64,000 nucleotides of DNA. It comes from DASYQD01 sp036005845 (lineage in GTDB: Bacteria > Acidobacteriota > Thermoanaerobaculia > Multivoradales > JAIOJS01). Position 1 is the stretch's first letter, and each line of letters begins with the position of its first letter. The position numbers and the translations under genes were made by a program. Shown one piece after another: positions 21,381 through 31,325 of the stretch. The stretch covers positions 10,353-74,352 of the forward strand of contig DASYQD010000079.1 in the NCBI GenBank assembly GCA_036005845.1, read 5' to 3'. Below the pieces are notes generated by a model. That model was not told the origin of the DNA. It ran no database searches and worked only from the letters and a program-made list of their open reading frames with translations.

Positions 21381-21983
21381 TCAGCGGCCACGGCGAGCGG
21401 CCGCACGGCGCGGCCGGCGCCCGCTGGTGGTAGTTGGCCCTCGTTTATGCTGCTGGCCGGCGACCAGCTCGAGGAATCGCTCGAGCGCCGCGGTGGTGCG
21501 TCGCAGATCGCCGGTGGATAGGTATTCGATGAGCAGGCCGTCGACGACCGCGGCGTACAACGTGGGCAGTGCCGACTGCCGCTGCGCCGCCGGCAGCGCT
21601 CCCTCGATGACGCTCAACCAGCTGCCGGAGGTGTCGGCCAGGTAGCGCCCGTAGCGGCCGGGGTTCTGCAGCGCCAGGATCTGCACTTCGAAGAGCAGCC
21701 GGAGGGTCGGCAGGTTCTCGCGCCGCGTCAGCGCCTGCCAGAAGGCGCGCAGCGGGTGAGCCGGCGGCGCTGCCGCCGCGCCGGCCGCGAACGACGCCTG
21801 CAGCTCGGCGCGCACGTCGTCCATCACCGCCGCGATGAGGCCGTCCTTCGAGTCGAAGTGGTAGGCGAGCATCCGCGCGCTCGTCCCCACCGCCTCGGCC
21901 AGCGGGCGCAGCGAGACGTTGGCCACCCCATGGGCGAGGAAATAGCGCCGGCACTTGCGCAGCAGCTCGTCGCGGCGGCTCAT
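21381..21983 (-). CDS. TetR-family transcriptional regulator
   Basis: About 200 residues from the ATG at 21983. The N-terminal HTH is clear (RRDELLRKCRRYF...VSLRPLAEAVGTSARMLAYHFDSKDGL). The C-terminal domain is a ligand-binding helical bundle, followed by a strikingly basic tail (GRRPRRAAARRGR). There is no Shine-Dalgarno sequence: the tandem operators abut the start codon, so the message may be leaderless. It forms an operon with the CPBP protease. It likely represses its own promoter. Confidence 0.88.
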   Translation of the reverse strand: MSRRDELLRKCRRYFLAHGVANVSLRPLAEAVGTSARMLAYHFDSKDGLIAAVMDDVRAELQASFAAGAAAAPPAHPLRAFWQALTRRENLPTLRLLFEVQILALQNPGRYGRYLADTSGSWLSVIEGALPAAQRQSALPTLYAAVVDGLLIEYLSTGDLRRTTAALERFLELVAGQQHKRGPTTTSGRRPRRAAARRGR

Positions 21984-22013
21984 GTAACGAGTGTTACATG
22001 TAACGACCGTTAC
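21984..22013 (-). promoter_or_regulatory. Tandem TetR operators GTAAC-N4-GTTAC
   Basis: Two adjacent palindromes of identical design: GTAACGAGTGTTAC (21984-21997) and GTAACGACCGTTAC (22000-22013), 16 bp centre to centre, directly upstream of and touching the tetR start codon. Paired 14-bp palindromes bound by two TetR dimers are typical of this family. The second site is palindromic over 6-bp arms. Confidence 0.75.
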
Positions 22014-22073
22014 AGTCAAGGCCCACTGTTATTCACTGCGACCCGACCCGGCGGCTCGCGGCGCTCTACCCGC

Positions 22074-24074
<2,001 letters not shown>

Positions 24075-24207
24075 GGCGGGGCTCCTGATTCAGAGGACTC
24101 GGCCGACGTATCTGCTGCCTTTACGATGAGAGCGCGTCGGGGTTGCAGCCGACGTCGCTCCCGGCGTGCCGCCAGATACCGCCGAGGATGTCGCGGCGGC
24201 CGTCGGC

Positions 24208-24843
24208 TCAGTGCAGGCGCTGCGCCGGATAGTTGTGGTTGTTCCGCACGGCGGCGTTGAAATAGGAGCCTGGATCGGGACCGGGCGCGAGCAGCCGCTG
24301 GTACACCTGCAGCGGAACGTTGCCGTAGAGATAGACGTGCTTGCTGTCGAAGTAAAGAACTAGACACTTCTTCTCGGCATCATAAGAGACGGCCTCGAGG
24401 GCCACAGATACCAGCTTGCGCTTGCGCTTGTCCATCTGCTCGGGGGTCTGACAGGCGATCGCCACTGGCGGGGTTGCGGGCGTTGGCGAGGCTGCGGGCT
24501 CGGCGGGTCGTGCGTTCCGCCTCGCCTTGAAGGGTGTCAAGCGGACGAATCGGAACTGACCGCGGATGGTGTTGTTGAAGAGGATGCCGGGACCTGCCTT
24601 CGCGCGCCCAAAACCGGCGAACACCTCCGGCGGCACGTCCGAGTAGCGGTAAATCGAGCCGTCGTCGAAGTGCACCGTCAGCGTCCGTGCTGCGCCATCG
24701 TAGTCGGCGCGCTCGAGAAAACTGCTGGCGAACGCGACCGTCTGCACACGGTTGGGAACCGGCTGCTCGCCGCGGCAGCAGGCGCAGGTGAGCGCCGCTA
24801 CTAGCGCGGCGCAACGCGACCATTCTCGGCGCGGTGATCTCAA
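24208..24843 (-). CDS. Lipoprotein or secreted protein with two KTSC domains
   Basis: Two tandem KTSC domains (about 60 residues each), first SSFLERADYDGAARTLTVHF...YRYSDVPPEVF, second VALEAVSYDAEKKCLVLYF...VYLYGNVPLQVY, joined by a Pro/Ala linker. KTSC is a small domain of unknown function, often single and cytoplasmic. The TTG at 24843 gives an N-terminus with a short hydrophobic stretch ending ALTCACC, which reads as a lipoprotein signal; an ATG 18 codons upstream (24897) is possible but leaves almost no room for a promoter. Divergent from the pentapeptide gene. Confidence 0.7.
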   Translation of the reverse strand: MRSPRREWSRCAALVAALTCACCRGEQPVPNRVQTVAFASSFLERADYDGAARTLTVHFDDGSIYRYSDVPPEVFAGFGRAKAGPGILFNNTIRGQFRFVRLTPFKARRNARPAEPAASPTPATPPVAIACQTPEQMDKRKRKLVSVALEAVSYDAEKKCLVLYFDSKHVYLYGNVPLQVYQRLLAPGPDPGSYFNAAVRNNHNYPAQRLH

Positions 24844-24931
24844 ACCATGCCCCCCGATGCGTGCGGGCGGTCCGGAACGAGTATATGGTACGAACATCTC
24901 GCTTCAGCGACGATAGATCGGGGTGGCGCGG

Positions 24932-27073
24932 ATGAAACCTGGCTGCTCTTTGCGGCTCGTCGATAACGCGGTGCTAGCTGCGGCGCTGCTTTTGGCGCTC
25001 AGCGCCGGCCTTCGGGCGCAGACTACTTGCGCCGGCGCCGGACCTGAAGCCCCTATACGTTTGCGCCAGAAAGGCGTCGAGGCTTGCGTCAGGGGTGGAA
25101 TCTGGATCGAAAACGCGATCGTCCAGGGGCGCGACGTCGTCGCGCTGGCGCGCTCGCCAGGCTTGCCCGTGCGCATTCGCACTTCAGTGATCGAGCGGGG
25201 CCTCAACTTCGGCGCCCCGCCGACGGTGCGTGTCGGCGCGCTCGCGGACCCACTGCATCGGCACCTGCGCGACCTGCGCATCTTTACCAACGACAAGTCG
25301 CTGGTGAGTGTGATCCGGCGCGCTATACAGATGCGCGCGGTCCGCATCGAGCCGGGCCTCGACTACAACGAAAGGGAGTACTCGTGGGCGGCGTTGATCG
25401 CCAACGGCGTACTGTTCGCCGAGGACATCGACCTCGGCGGCTCCAGCATCGAGGGTAGCGCCAGCTTCAACCGTGCCGCGTTCCTCGGCCGTGCCGACTT
25501 CGAAGGCGTTCGGTTCGCGCATGGGGCCATCTTCGACACCACCCACTTCGCCTCCGACGCCCTGTTCGGGGGGACTCAGTTTCAGGGAGCGGCCCGCTTC
25601 AACGCTGCCTATTTCGGTGGCGAGGCGCGCTTTCGCGGCGCGCGGTTCGACCGACAGCCCGTATTCGATCGTTCGACGTGGTGTGAAGAGGCAAACTTTA
25701 GCGAGGCCTCGTTCGGCGCGGAGGCGCGCTTCACCGCAGCGGCGCTGAAAGCGGGCGCCGACTTCCAGGACGTCGAGCTCACGAGGGGAGCCGACTTCTC
25801 CTTCGCGCGAGCCGGTGGACCCCTTTCTTTCCGTCGCCTGAACGGCGCTGGCACGCTAACGTTCGTCGGCGCGCGACTGGAAAGGCTCAAAATCGGTTCT
25901 CCAGACCACCGGACCAGGGTCGACGCCGAACTCGACTTCACCTGCGCCCAGATGGCTTCGGCCATCCTGCAGGCCGTTCGTTTCAACGCGCCAATTAGCT
26001 TTGCCCGCGCCCACATCGGACTCCCTCGTGCCGATCGGGGTTCTCAGCTAGTCGGGTACCTCGTGGATCGCGGGCTCTGTCCCCTGCCCTCCGAGTCAAC
26101 GCCCTCGATGACCTGCACACCACTGGCGGGGCCGCGCGGCCCGTCGGTGGGGAAAGCAGCCAAGGAGATGCCGCCGGAGCTCGTACTCGACCGGGTGGAC
26201 TTCTCCGACAAGGCCGATTGGGAGGGCGCGACGATTCGCGCTCAGGTGTCGTTCCACGACGTCAGCTTCGATGCCGGCGGCAATCTGAAGGGAGTCCACT
26301 TCGAGAGTCCACAGGATGGAGCACCGTTCCTCGCCATCTCCGAAGTCGACTTCGCCGGCGTCGATGTCGACTGGAACTCCATCCCCAGCGATCCGGCCCT
26401 GTTCACGACCTCGACCCCTGAGCGGCCGGCAGTGGCGCCAAGCGCGCTGTTTCGGGTGCTGGAAGATAGGTACAGCGAGCGGAAGCGTCTAGACGACGTG
26501 TTGGCGGCACGTCGAGCCCGATGGTGGGCGACGGTAGCCGAAGCTCGTGTCTGCCTAGCTGATGGCCTCACCACGGCTGGGAAGCGCGCGCCCTGCCGAA
26601 TGGACCATCCCCTGTGGGCAGCTACTGTGTATCCACTGTGGGGGATCGTTTCGGGGTTCAGCACCTTGTGGACCCGATTGGTAGCGGTCACTGCGCTGGT
26701 CGATTTGTTATTCGCCATCTTTTATGCCTACAGCAGACGGCTGCTGAAGCGCCGGATCTCTGCGGGCGAGGATCCGACTGGCATGCGGCTGCGTCCTCTC
26801 GAGCTCCCCGCCGCGTTCGCGTCTGCGGACCACGTCGAGGGTACCTGGGTGTTGACTCGCAGCTTCCGGGATGCGCTGGCCCTCAGCACCGCGGTGTTGC
26901 TGCGTTTCGGCCGCACCGACGTGATCGTGCGGGGGGCATTGGGCAAGCTCGAGCTACGTCATGTCGTCACGTTCGAGTGGTTGCTCGGCATTCCGTTGCT
27001 CGTCGACCTCGTACACACCCTTACCGAGACACAGCCATTCCTGCAGCGCCTGCTGACCGGTGCCATCGGGTAG
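24932..27073 (+). CDS. Pentapeptide-repeat protein with C-terminal membrane helices
   Basis: About 713 residues from the ATG at 24932. A signal or anchor segment (residues 10-30) precedes a domain rich in pentapeptide-type repeats of the A(D/N)F-x-x form (ASFNRAAFLGRADFEGVRF...ARFRGARF...ANFSEASF), expected to fold as a right-handed beta helix. The C-terminal ~170 residues contain two or three TM helices (LVAVTALVDLLFAIFYAY; VTFEWLLGIPLLVDLVHTL), with FRDALALSTAVLLRFGRTDV between them, recalling a pore-like segment. Function unknown. It is co-oriented with, and 106 bp upstream of, the Tat/zinc-ribbon gene and the retron, and is less GC-rich than average. Confidence 0.8.
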   Translation: MKPGCSLRLVDNAVLAAALLLALSAGLRAQTTCAGAGPEAPIRLRQKGVEACVRGGIWIENAIVQGRDVVALARSPGLPVRIRTSVIERGLNFGAPPTVRVGALADPLHRHLRDLRIFTNDKSLVSVIRRAIQMRAVRIEPGLDYNEREYSWAALIANGVLFAEDIDLGGSSIEGSASFNRAAFLGRADFEGVRFAHGAIFDTTHFASDALFGGTQFQGAARFNAAYFGGEARFRGARFDRQPVFDRSTWCEEANFSEASFGAEARFTAAALKAGADFQDVELTRGADFSFARAGGPLSFRRLNGAGTLTFVGARLERLKIGSPDHRTRVDAELDFTCAQMASAILQAVRFNAPISFARAHIGLPRADRGSQLVGYLVDRGLCPLPSESTPSMTCTPLAGPRGPSVGKAAKEMPPELVLDRVDFSDKADWEGATIRAQVSFHDVSFDAGGNLKGVHFESPQDGAPFLAISEVDFAGVDVDWNSIPSDPALFTTSTPERPAVAPSALFRVLEDRYSERKRLDDVLAARRARWWATVAEARVCLADGLTTAGKRAPCRMDHPLWAATVYPLWGIVSGFSTLWTRLVAVTALVDLLFAIFYAYSRRLLKRRISAGEDPTGMRLRPLELPAAFASADHVEGTWVLTRSFRDALALSTAVLLRFGRTDVIVRGALGKLELRHVVTFEWLLGIPLLVDLVHTLTETQPFLQRLLTGAIG

Positions 27074-27179
27074 GTAGTGGCGTCGAAGCGCGCGCGGCAC
27101 CACGCAACCGTCTCACCGTTGACCCTCATCGTGCGACTTGGTAGCCTGACTGGCAAGACCAGCGGAATAGGCATTCGAT

Positions 27180-27536
27180 ATGGCCTCAGGAAGCCTTTCG
27201 AGGCGAGCTTTTCTGGTTGGCTCCGCGTGCGGCGGGTTCCTGCTGCGGTTCTGGCCGGATTCGTGGCGGCCATCGGTCGCTTGCGTCTGCGGCGCGGTGA
27301 TCCGCGCTCCCCACCGACTGCGCGAGGATCCCGGGGAGGCCGCGGGCTTCTGTCCCAACTGCGGTCGCAGCCTGGCGTGCGGCAGGTTCAAGCTGCGCAC
27401 TCACGGCTGGTCGTGCGCAGGGGGCGCCGGCAAGGCCATGGCGTCCTGGCAGCCGGCGCAAGTCCCCTTCCCCAACCCCCGACTCGTGCGGTCGACCGAC
27501 AAACCAAGAGTGACGATGGCCAAGGTGCGCGTGTGA
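27180..27536 (+). CDS. Small Tat-exported zinc-ribbon protein (118 aa)
   Basis: The N-terminus has a twin-arginine signal (LSRRAFLVGSACGGFLL) with a short hydrophobic core, predicting folded export by Tat. The mature part has CVCG then CPNCG about 26 residues on, a likely zinc or iron-binding ribbon, and a further Cys/His pair (THGWSC). No family recognised. Its stop codon overlaps the first bases of the retron a1 repeat, so this gene and the retron RNA are physically fused and possibly co-transcribed. Confidence 0.6.
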   Translation: MASGSLSRRAFLVGSACGGFLLRFWPDSWRPSVACVCGAVIRAPHRLREDPGEAAGFCPNCGRSLACGRFKLRTHGWSCAGGAGKAMASWQPAQVPFPNPRLVRSTDKPRVTMAKVRV

Positions 27537-27701
27537 AGGGCACCCGGAGATTTAGATCTGCCGAAGAGGCAGGGCGCGGCGTTTCGCCGCGTGCGTCGTT
27601 GTCCCAAGAAGAAGCGCTCCCCGCCAGTGGCGACACCACCAGCCACCGGCGGGGCTGCGCGAGCATCCTCCGTAGCCCAGGTAAACCTGGGTGCCCTTCA
27701 C
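27533..27701 (+). ncRNA. Retron msr-msd non-coding RNA
   Basis: Bounded by a perfect 13-nt inverted repeat: a1 GTGAAGGGCACCC (27533-27545) and a2 GGGTGCCCTTCAC (27689-27701). After a1 comes CACCCGGAG, similar in layout to the CACCCTTAG of retron Ec86, making G549 (position 27549) a candidate branching guanosine. The msr holds hairpins CTGCC-gaaga-GGCAG (27558-27572) and CGCGGCG-ttt-CGCCGCG (27575-27591). The msd holds a long 16-bp interrupted stem (27614-27660; arms CCCCGCC/GGCGGGG, GTGGC/GCCAC, GCGC/GCGC, 10-nt loop). A last hairpin CCCAGG-taaa-CCTGGG (27676-27691) shares three bases with a2. The RT starts 23 bp downstream. Branch site and exact ends are inferred. Confidence 0.88.
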
Positions 27702-27724
27702 AGGCCCACCTCGGCCGAGCGTAG

Positions 27725-28918
27725 ATGGAGACCGCCGACCGCCACCTCGCGATCCACAACCTGAACCTGCTGCAGCGGCAGGCGGGCGTCGAGCGGACCG
27801 TGCGCGAGCTGGTGGTGGCCTACGGCCGGCTCTGCGTCGACGCCGAGCAGCCGCTGGTCTTCGACCCGCGACCGTTCGCGCCCGGCTCCCGCGCAGAGGA
27901 GCGGCTGAGGGAGCTGCGCGACCTCAACCCGCGCACTTCGGATGCCTTCCTGGCCTTCCTCGCCGCCTACTCGGCGGCAATGGCTGACCGCGGCTTCCTG
28001 CCGCTGGTGGATTCGCGCGATCTCGCCGATCGGCTGGGGTACCGGCTCGGCGAGCTCGAGAAGCTGGCCGAGCGCACCTCGTCGCTCTATCGGCAGGTGG
28101 ACCTGCGGCGTCCCGGCGGCGGCGTGCGCCGCATCCACAGTCCGCGGCAGCCGCTGCGCGGCATCCAGCGCTGGATCCTTCGTCACGTGCTCGCGGCATA
28201 CGAGCCGCACGAAGCGGCCCACGGCTTCGTGCGCGGACGCTCCATCGTCTCCAACGCTTCGCCGCACGCCGGCAAACCGATGGTGGTGACGATGGACATC
28301 GCCGGCTTCTTCCCCGGCATCTCCCACCGCGCGTTGCGGCGCGGCCTAGAGCGGCTCGGCTACCCGTACTCGGTGGCGCGGCTGCTCGCCAACCTCTGCA
28401 CGCGGCGTGGGTACTTGCCGCAGGGAGCGCCGACGAGCCCGGCGCTGTCGAACCTAGTCTGCGAACGCCTCGACCGCCGCCTCGCGGGGCTCGCCCGCTC
28501 CCGCGGTTTCACCTACACGCGCTACGCCGATGACATGGCGTTCTCGTCGACCGACCGCCGGCTCCCGACGCTCATTCCGTTTCTGCGCCAGATCGTCGAG
28601 GAGGAAGGCTTCGCGGTTCACCCCGACAAGACCCGCGTTCTGCGTCCCGGTGGTCGGCGGACGGTGACCGGCGTGGTGGTCAACGAGAACCCGAACCTTC
28701 CCCGGGCGCACGTCCGCACGCTGCGCGCGGCCGCCCATCGGCTGGCGCGCCGGGGCGCGGAGGCGGTCGCCGTGAAATCGCGCCGTGCCGGCGCGGATCC
28801 CAAGCAGGTCCTTGCCGGACACCTGGGCTTCCTCGCCATGATCAATCCCGACCGCCACCGCGCGCTGGCCGCATCGGCTGCTCGCGCGTCCGCGTCGCCG
28901 GCAATCGAGCCCGCCTAA
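27725..28918 (+). CDS. Retron reverse transcriptase
   Basis: A 397-residue RT that copies the adjacent msd RNA into branched msDNA. Retron hallmarks are present: NAxxH (NASPH, residues 177-181), the first catalytic Asp at 191 (MDIAGFFPGIS), LPQGAPTSP (231-239), the YADD active site (267-270), and the VTG motif (314-316) of region Y. About 110 residues precede the RT fold, an N-terminal extension reminiscent of myxobacterial retron RTs and longer than in Ec86. There is no fused protease, nuclease or other effector domain. The ATG at 27725 has only a weak ribosome site. The gene lies directly 3' of its msr-msd. Confidence 0.93.
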   Translation: METADRHLAIHNLNLLQRQAGVERTVRELVVAYGRLCVDAEQPLVFDPRPFAPGSRAEERLRELRDLNPRTSDAFLAFLAAYSAAMADRGFLPLVDSRDLADRLGYRLGELEKLAERTSSLYRQVDLRRPGGGVRRIHSPRQPLRGIQRWILRHVLAAYEPHEAAHGFVRGRSIVSNASPHAGKPMVVTMDIAGFFPGISHRALRRGLERLGYPYSVARLLANLCTRRGYLPQGAPTSPALSNLVCERLDRRLAGLARSRGFTYTRYADDMAFSSTDRRLPTLIPFLRQIVEEEGFAVHPDKTRVLRPGGRRTVTGVVVNENPNLPRAHVRTLRAAAHRLARRGAEAVAVKSRRAGADPKQVLAGHLGFLAMINPDRHRALAASAARASASPAIEPA

Positions 28919-29054
28919 TCCTCGCGGCCAGCAGCTGAAGGCCGCTGGCGGCGCGGCGGCGCCCGTTCACGACAGCGTGAGCCGCGCCTCCCAACCTTTC
29001 CGCGCACCATCCGTAAGAAACCACGTCGGAATTCTTCCGGCCGAGGAGGGATCG

Positions 29055-31325
29055 ATGGGCCGAGCTTCTTGCCTTGGCCGCGGCTTGCGCACCGCGGCCG
29101 TCGTTTGCGGCGGGCTCGCCGCGCACGCATCGGCTACCCAGACGCAGCCGGCCGAGGCGCTGCGCATCGAACGCATCCACGCCCCGATCACGATCGATGG
29201 CGACCTCTCCGACGCCGGCTGGCAGCAGGTGGGGCAGATCACCACCTGGTTCGAGACGCGGCCCGGCGACAACACCGAGCCGAAGGTGAAGAGCGTCGCC
29301 TGGCTCGCCTACGACGACAAGTTCCTCTACGCCGCCTTCCAGTTCGACGACCCGGACCCGAAGGCGATCAAGGCGCCCTACGGCGACCACGACTTCGTGC
29401 CCAGCTACACCGACTACGGCGGCATCATCGTCGACCCCAAGAACGACGGCAAGACGGCGCAGATGTTCCTCGCCAACCCGCGCGGCATCCAGTACGACGC
29501 CATCAGCTCCGACGCCTCGGGCGAGGACAACTCGCCCGACTTTTACTGGGACAGCGCCGGCCGCATCAACGAGAACGGCTGGACGCTGGAGATCCGCGTG
29601 CCGTTCTCCTCGCTGCGTTACGAGGAGAGCGATCCGGCGCAGTGGCGCATCATGCTCTACCGCAACTGGCCGCGCGAATTTCGCTACCAGATGTTCACCT
29701 CGCGGCTGCCGCGCGACAGCAACTGCTTCATCTGCAACACGCGGCCGCTCGTCGGGCTCGCCGGGCTGCCTTCCGGAAGTCACTGGGTGGTGGCGCCGTT
29801 TGCCACCGGCAACCGGACCGAGCTGCCGAAAGACGGCCTCGGCAGCTCGCTCGAGAACCAGGGCGCGGAAGCGGACTTCGGCGTCGACGGCAAGTGGGTG
29901 CCCAACCCGAACCTCGTCGTCGACGCCACGGTGAATCCGGACTTCTCGCAGATCGAGTCGGACGCGGCGCAGATCTCGGCCAACGAGCGCTTCGCCCTGT
30001 TCTTCCCGGAGCGGCGGCCGTTCTTCCTCGAAGGGATCGACCTCTTCTCGACGCCCCTGCAGGCCGTCTACACGCGCAGCTTCAACGAGCCGAAGTGGGG
30101 CCTGCGCACGACCGGCCAGAGCGGCCGCAGCAACTACACGCTGCTGCTCGGCGAGGACGACGGCGGCGGCCTGGTGATCCTGCCCGGCACCAACAGCTCG
30201 AGCTTCGCGGCCCAGGACTTCTCGTCGAAGGTGGCGATCGGCCGCTTCCGGCGCGACTTCGGCAAGCCGGGCAGCTTCGTCAGCATGCTCTACACCGGCC
30301 GCGAGATCGACGGCGGCGCCTACAATCGCGTCGCCGGCCCCGACGTGCGTTGGCAGCCGACGCCGCAGGACACCGTCGCGGCGCAGCTGCTGATGAGCCG
30401 CAGCGCGACGCCCGAGCGCCCCGACCTCGCCGACGAGTGGGACGGCCGCTCGCTCTCCGGCACCGCGGGCCTCTTCTACTGGAGCCACCAGGAGACGCAC
30501 TGGGACAACTTCGTCCAGCTGCAGAAGCTCAGCCACGAGTTCCGCGCCGACAACGGCTTCCTGCCGCAGGTCGGCTTCGCCGAGGCGTACGAAGAGATCG
30601 GCTACACCTTCCGGCCCGAGAACAAGCCGATCTCGCGCCTGCGCGTCTCCGGCGCCGGCTGGCGCGACGAAGACCCCAAGGGCGAGCAGCTCAACTGGGG
30701 CTTCCGCCCCGCGGTGGGGTTTGACGCCAAGCTCAACTCCTTCGTGCGCATCGAGCTCGAGACCGGCGAGCGGCGGGCCGTCGAGAAGAGCTTCAGCTAC
30801 TCTCAGATCCACCCGACGATCGAGATCCAGCCCGGGCAGGTGTTCTCCTACCTGCAGCTGGCGGGCAACTTCGGCGACCAGCTCGACTACGCCAACGACC
30901 GCAAGGGCGACGGCGGCACGCTCAGCCTGACCAGCGACGTCCGGCCGACGAACCACCTACTGCTCAGGCTGTCCGGTACGCGGCGGGCGATCGACGTGAC
31001 CGCGGAGGATGGGCACTCGGGGCGGTTGTTCACCGCCGACGTGGCGCGGCTACGGGCGAACTACACGTTCAGCGCACGGTCGTGGCTGCGGCTCATCGGC
31101 GAGTGGGTGCACACCGAGCGCGACTTGACGCTCTATCGTCAACCGGAGTTCTTCTCCGCCGAGAGCGGCGGCTTCTCGAGCTCGGCCGTCTTCGCCTACA
31201 AGCTCAACTGGCAGACCGTACTCTTCGTCGGCTACGCCGACAGCCGCGAGCTCGACGACCGCAGCGACCTGCAGCCGGCTGACCGGCAGATGTTCTTCAA
31301 GGTCTCCTACGCTTTTCAACGCTAG
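29055..31325 (+). CDS. CBM9-like / DUF5916 outer-membrane protein
   Basis: About 756 residues from the ATG at 29055, which has a GAGGAGGG site 4 bp upstream. A signal peptide (TAAVVCGGLAAHASA) precedes a carbohydrate-binding family 9-like domain (PITIDGDLSDAGWQQV...ENGWTLEIRVPFSSLRY, residues ~30-210). The rest is the DUF5916 region, predicted to form an outer-membrane beta barrel (NPDFSQIESD, FFPERRPFFLEG are characteristic), ending in an aromatic-rich strand KVSYAFQR. It probably binds or imports an oligosaccharide or peptide, but this family has no defined substrate. It converges on the M28 peptidase gene. Confidence 0.88.
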   Translation: MGRASCLGRGLRTAAVVCGGLAAHASATQTQPAEALRIERIHAPITIDGDLSDAGWQQVGQITTWFETRPGDNTEPKVKSVAWLAYDDKFLYAAFQFDDPDPKAIKAPYGDHDFVPSYTDYGGIIVDPKNDGKTAQMFLANPRGIQYDAISSDASGEDNSPDFYWDSAGRINENGWTLEIRVPFSSLRYEESDPAQWRIMLYRNWPREFRYQMFTSRLPRDSNCFICNTRPLVGLAGLPSGSHWVVAPFATGNRTELPKDGLGSSLENQGAEADFGVDGKWVPNPNLVVDATVNPDFSQIESDAAQISANERFALFFPERRPFFLEGIDLFSTPLQAVYTRSFNEPKWGLRTTGQSGRSNYTLLLGEDDGGGLVILPGTNSSSFAAQDFSSKVAIGRFRRDFGKPGSFVSMLYTGREIDGGAYNRVAGPDVRWQPTPQDTVAAQLLMSRSATPERPDLADEWDGRSLSGTAGLFYWSHQETHWDNFVQLQKLSHEFRADNGFLPQVGFAEAYEEIGYTFRPENKPISRLRVSGAGWRDEDPKGEQLNWGFRPAVGFDAKLNSFVRIELETGERRAVEKSFSYSQIHPTIEIQPGQVFSYLQLAGNFGDQLDYANDRKGDGGTLSLTSDVRPTNHLLLRLSGTRRAIDVTAEDGHSGRLFTADVARLRANYTFSARSWLRLIGEWVHTERDLTLYRQPEFFSAESGGFSSSAVFAYKLNWQTVLFVGYADSRELDDRSDLQPADRQMFFKVSYAFQR

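Noticed and set aside
28842..30956. 704-codon minus-strand frame opposite the DUF5916 gene
   Set aside because: Shadow of a real coding gene with strong family motifs on the plus strand.
29055..31325. DUF5916 gene as retron effector
   Set aside because: It has its own ribosome site, a 136-bp gap from the RT, a signal peptide and an outer-membrane barrel, a common housekeeping-type protein in this kind of genome.
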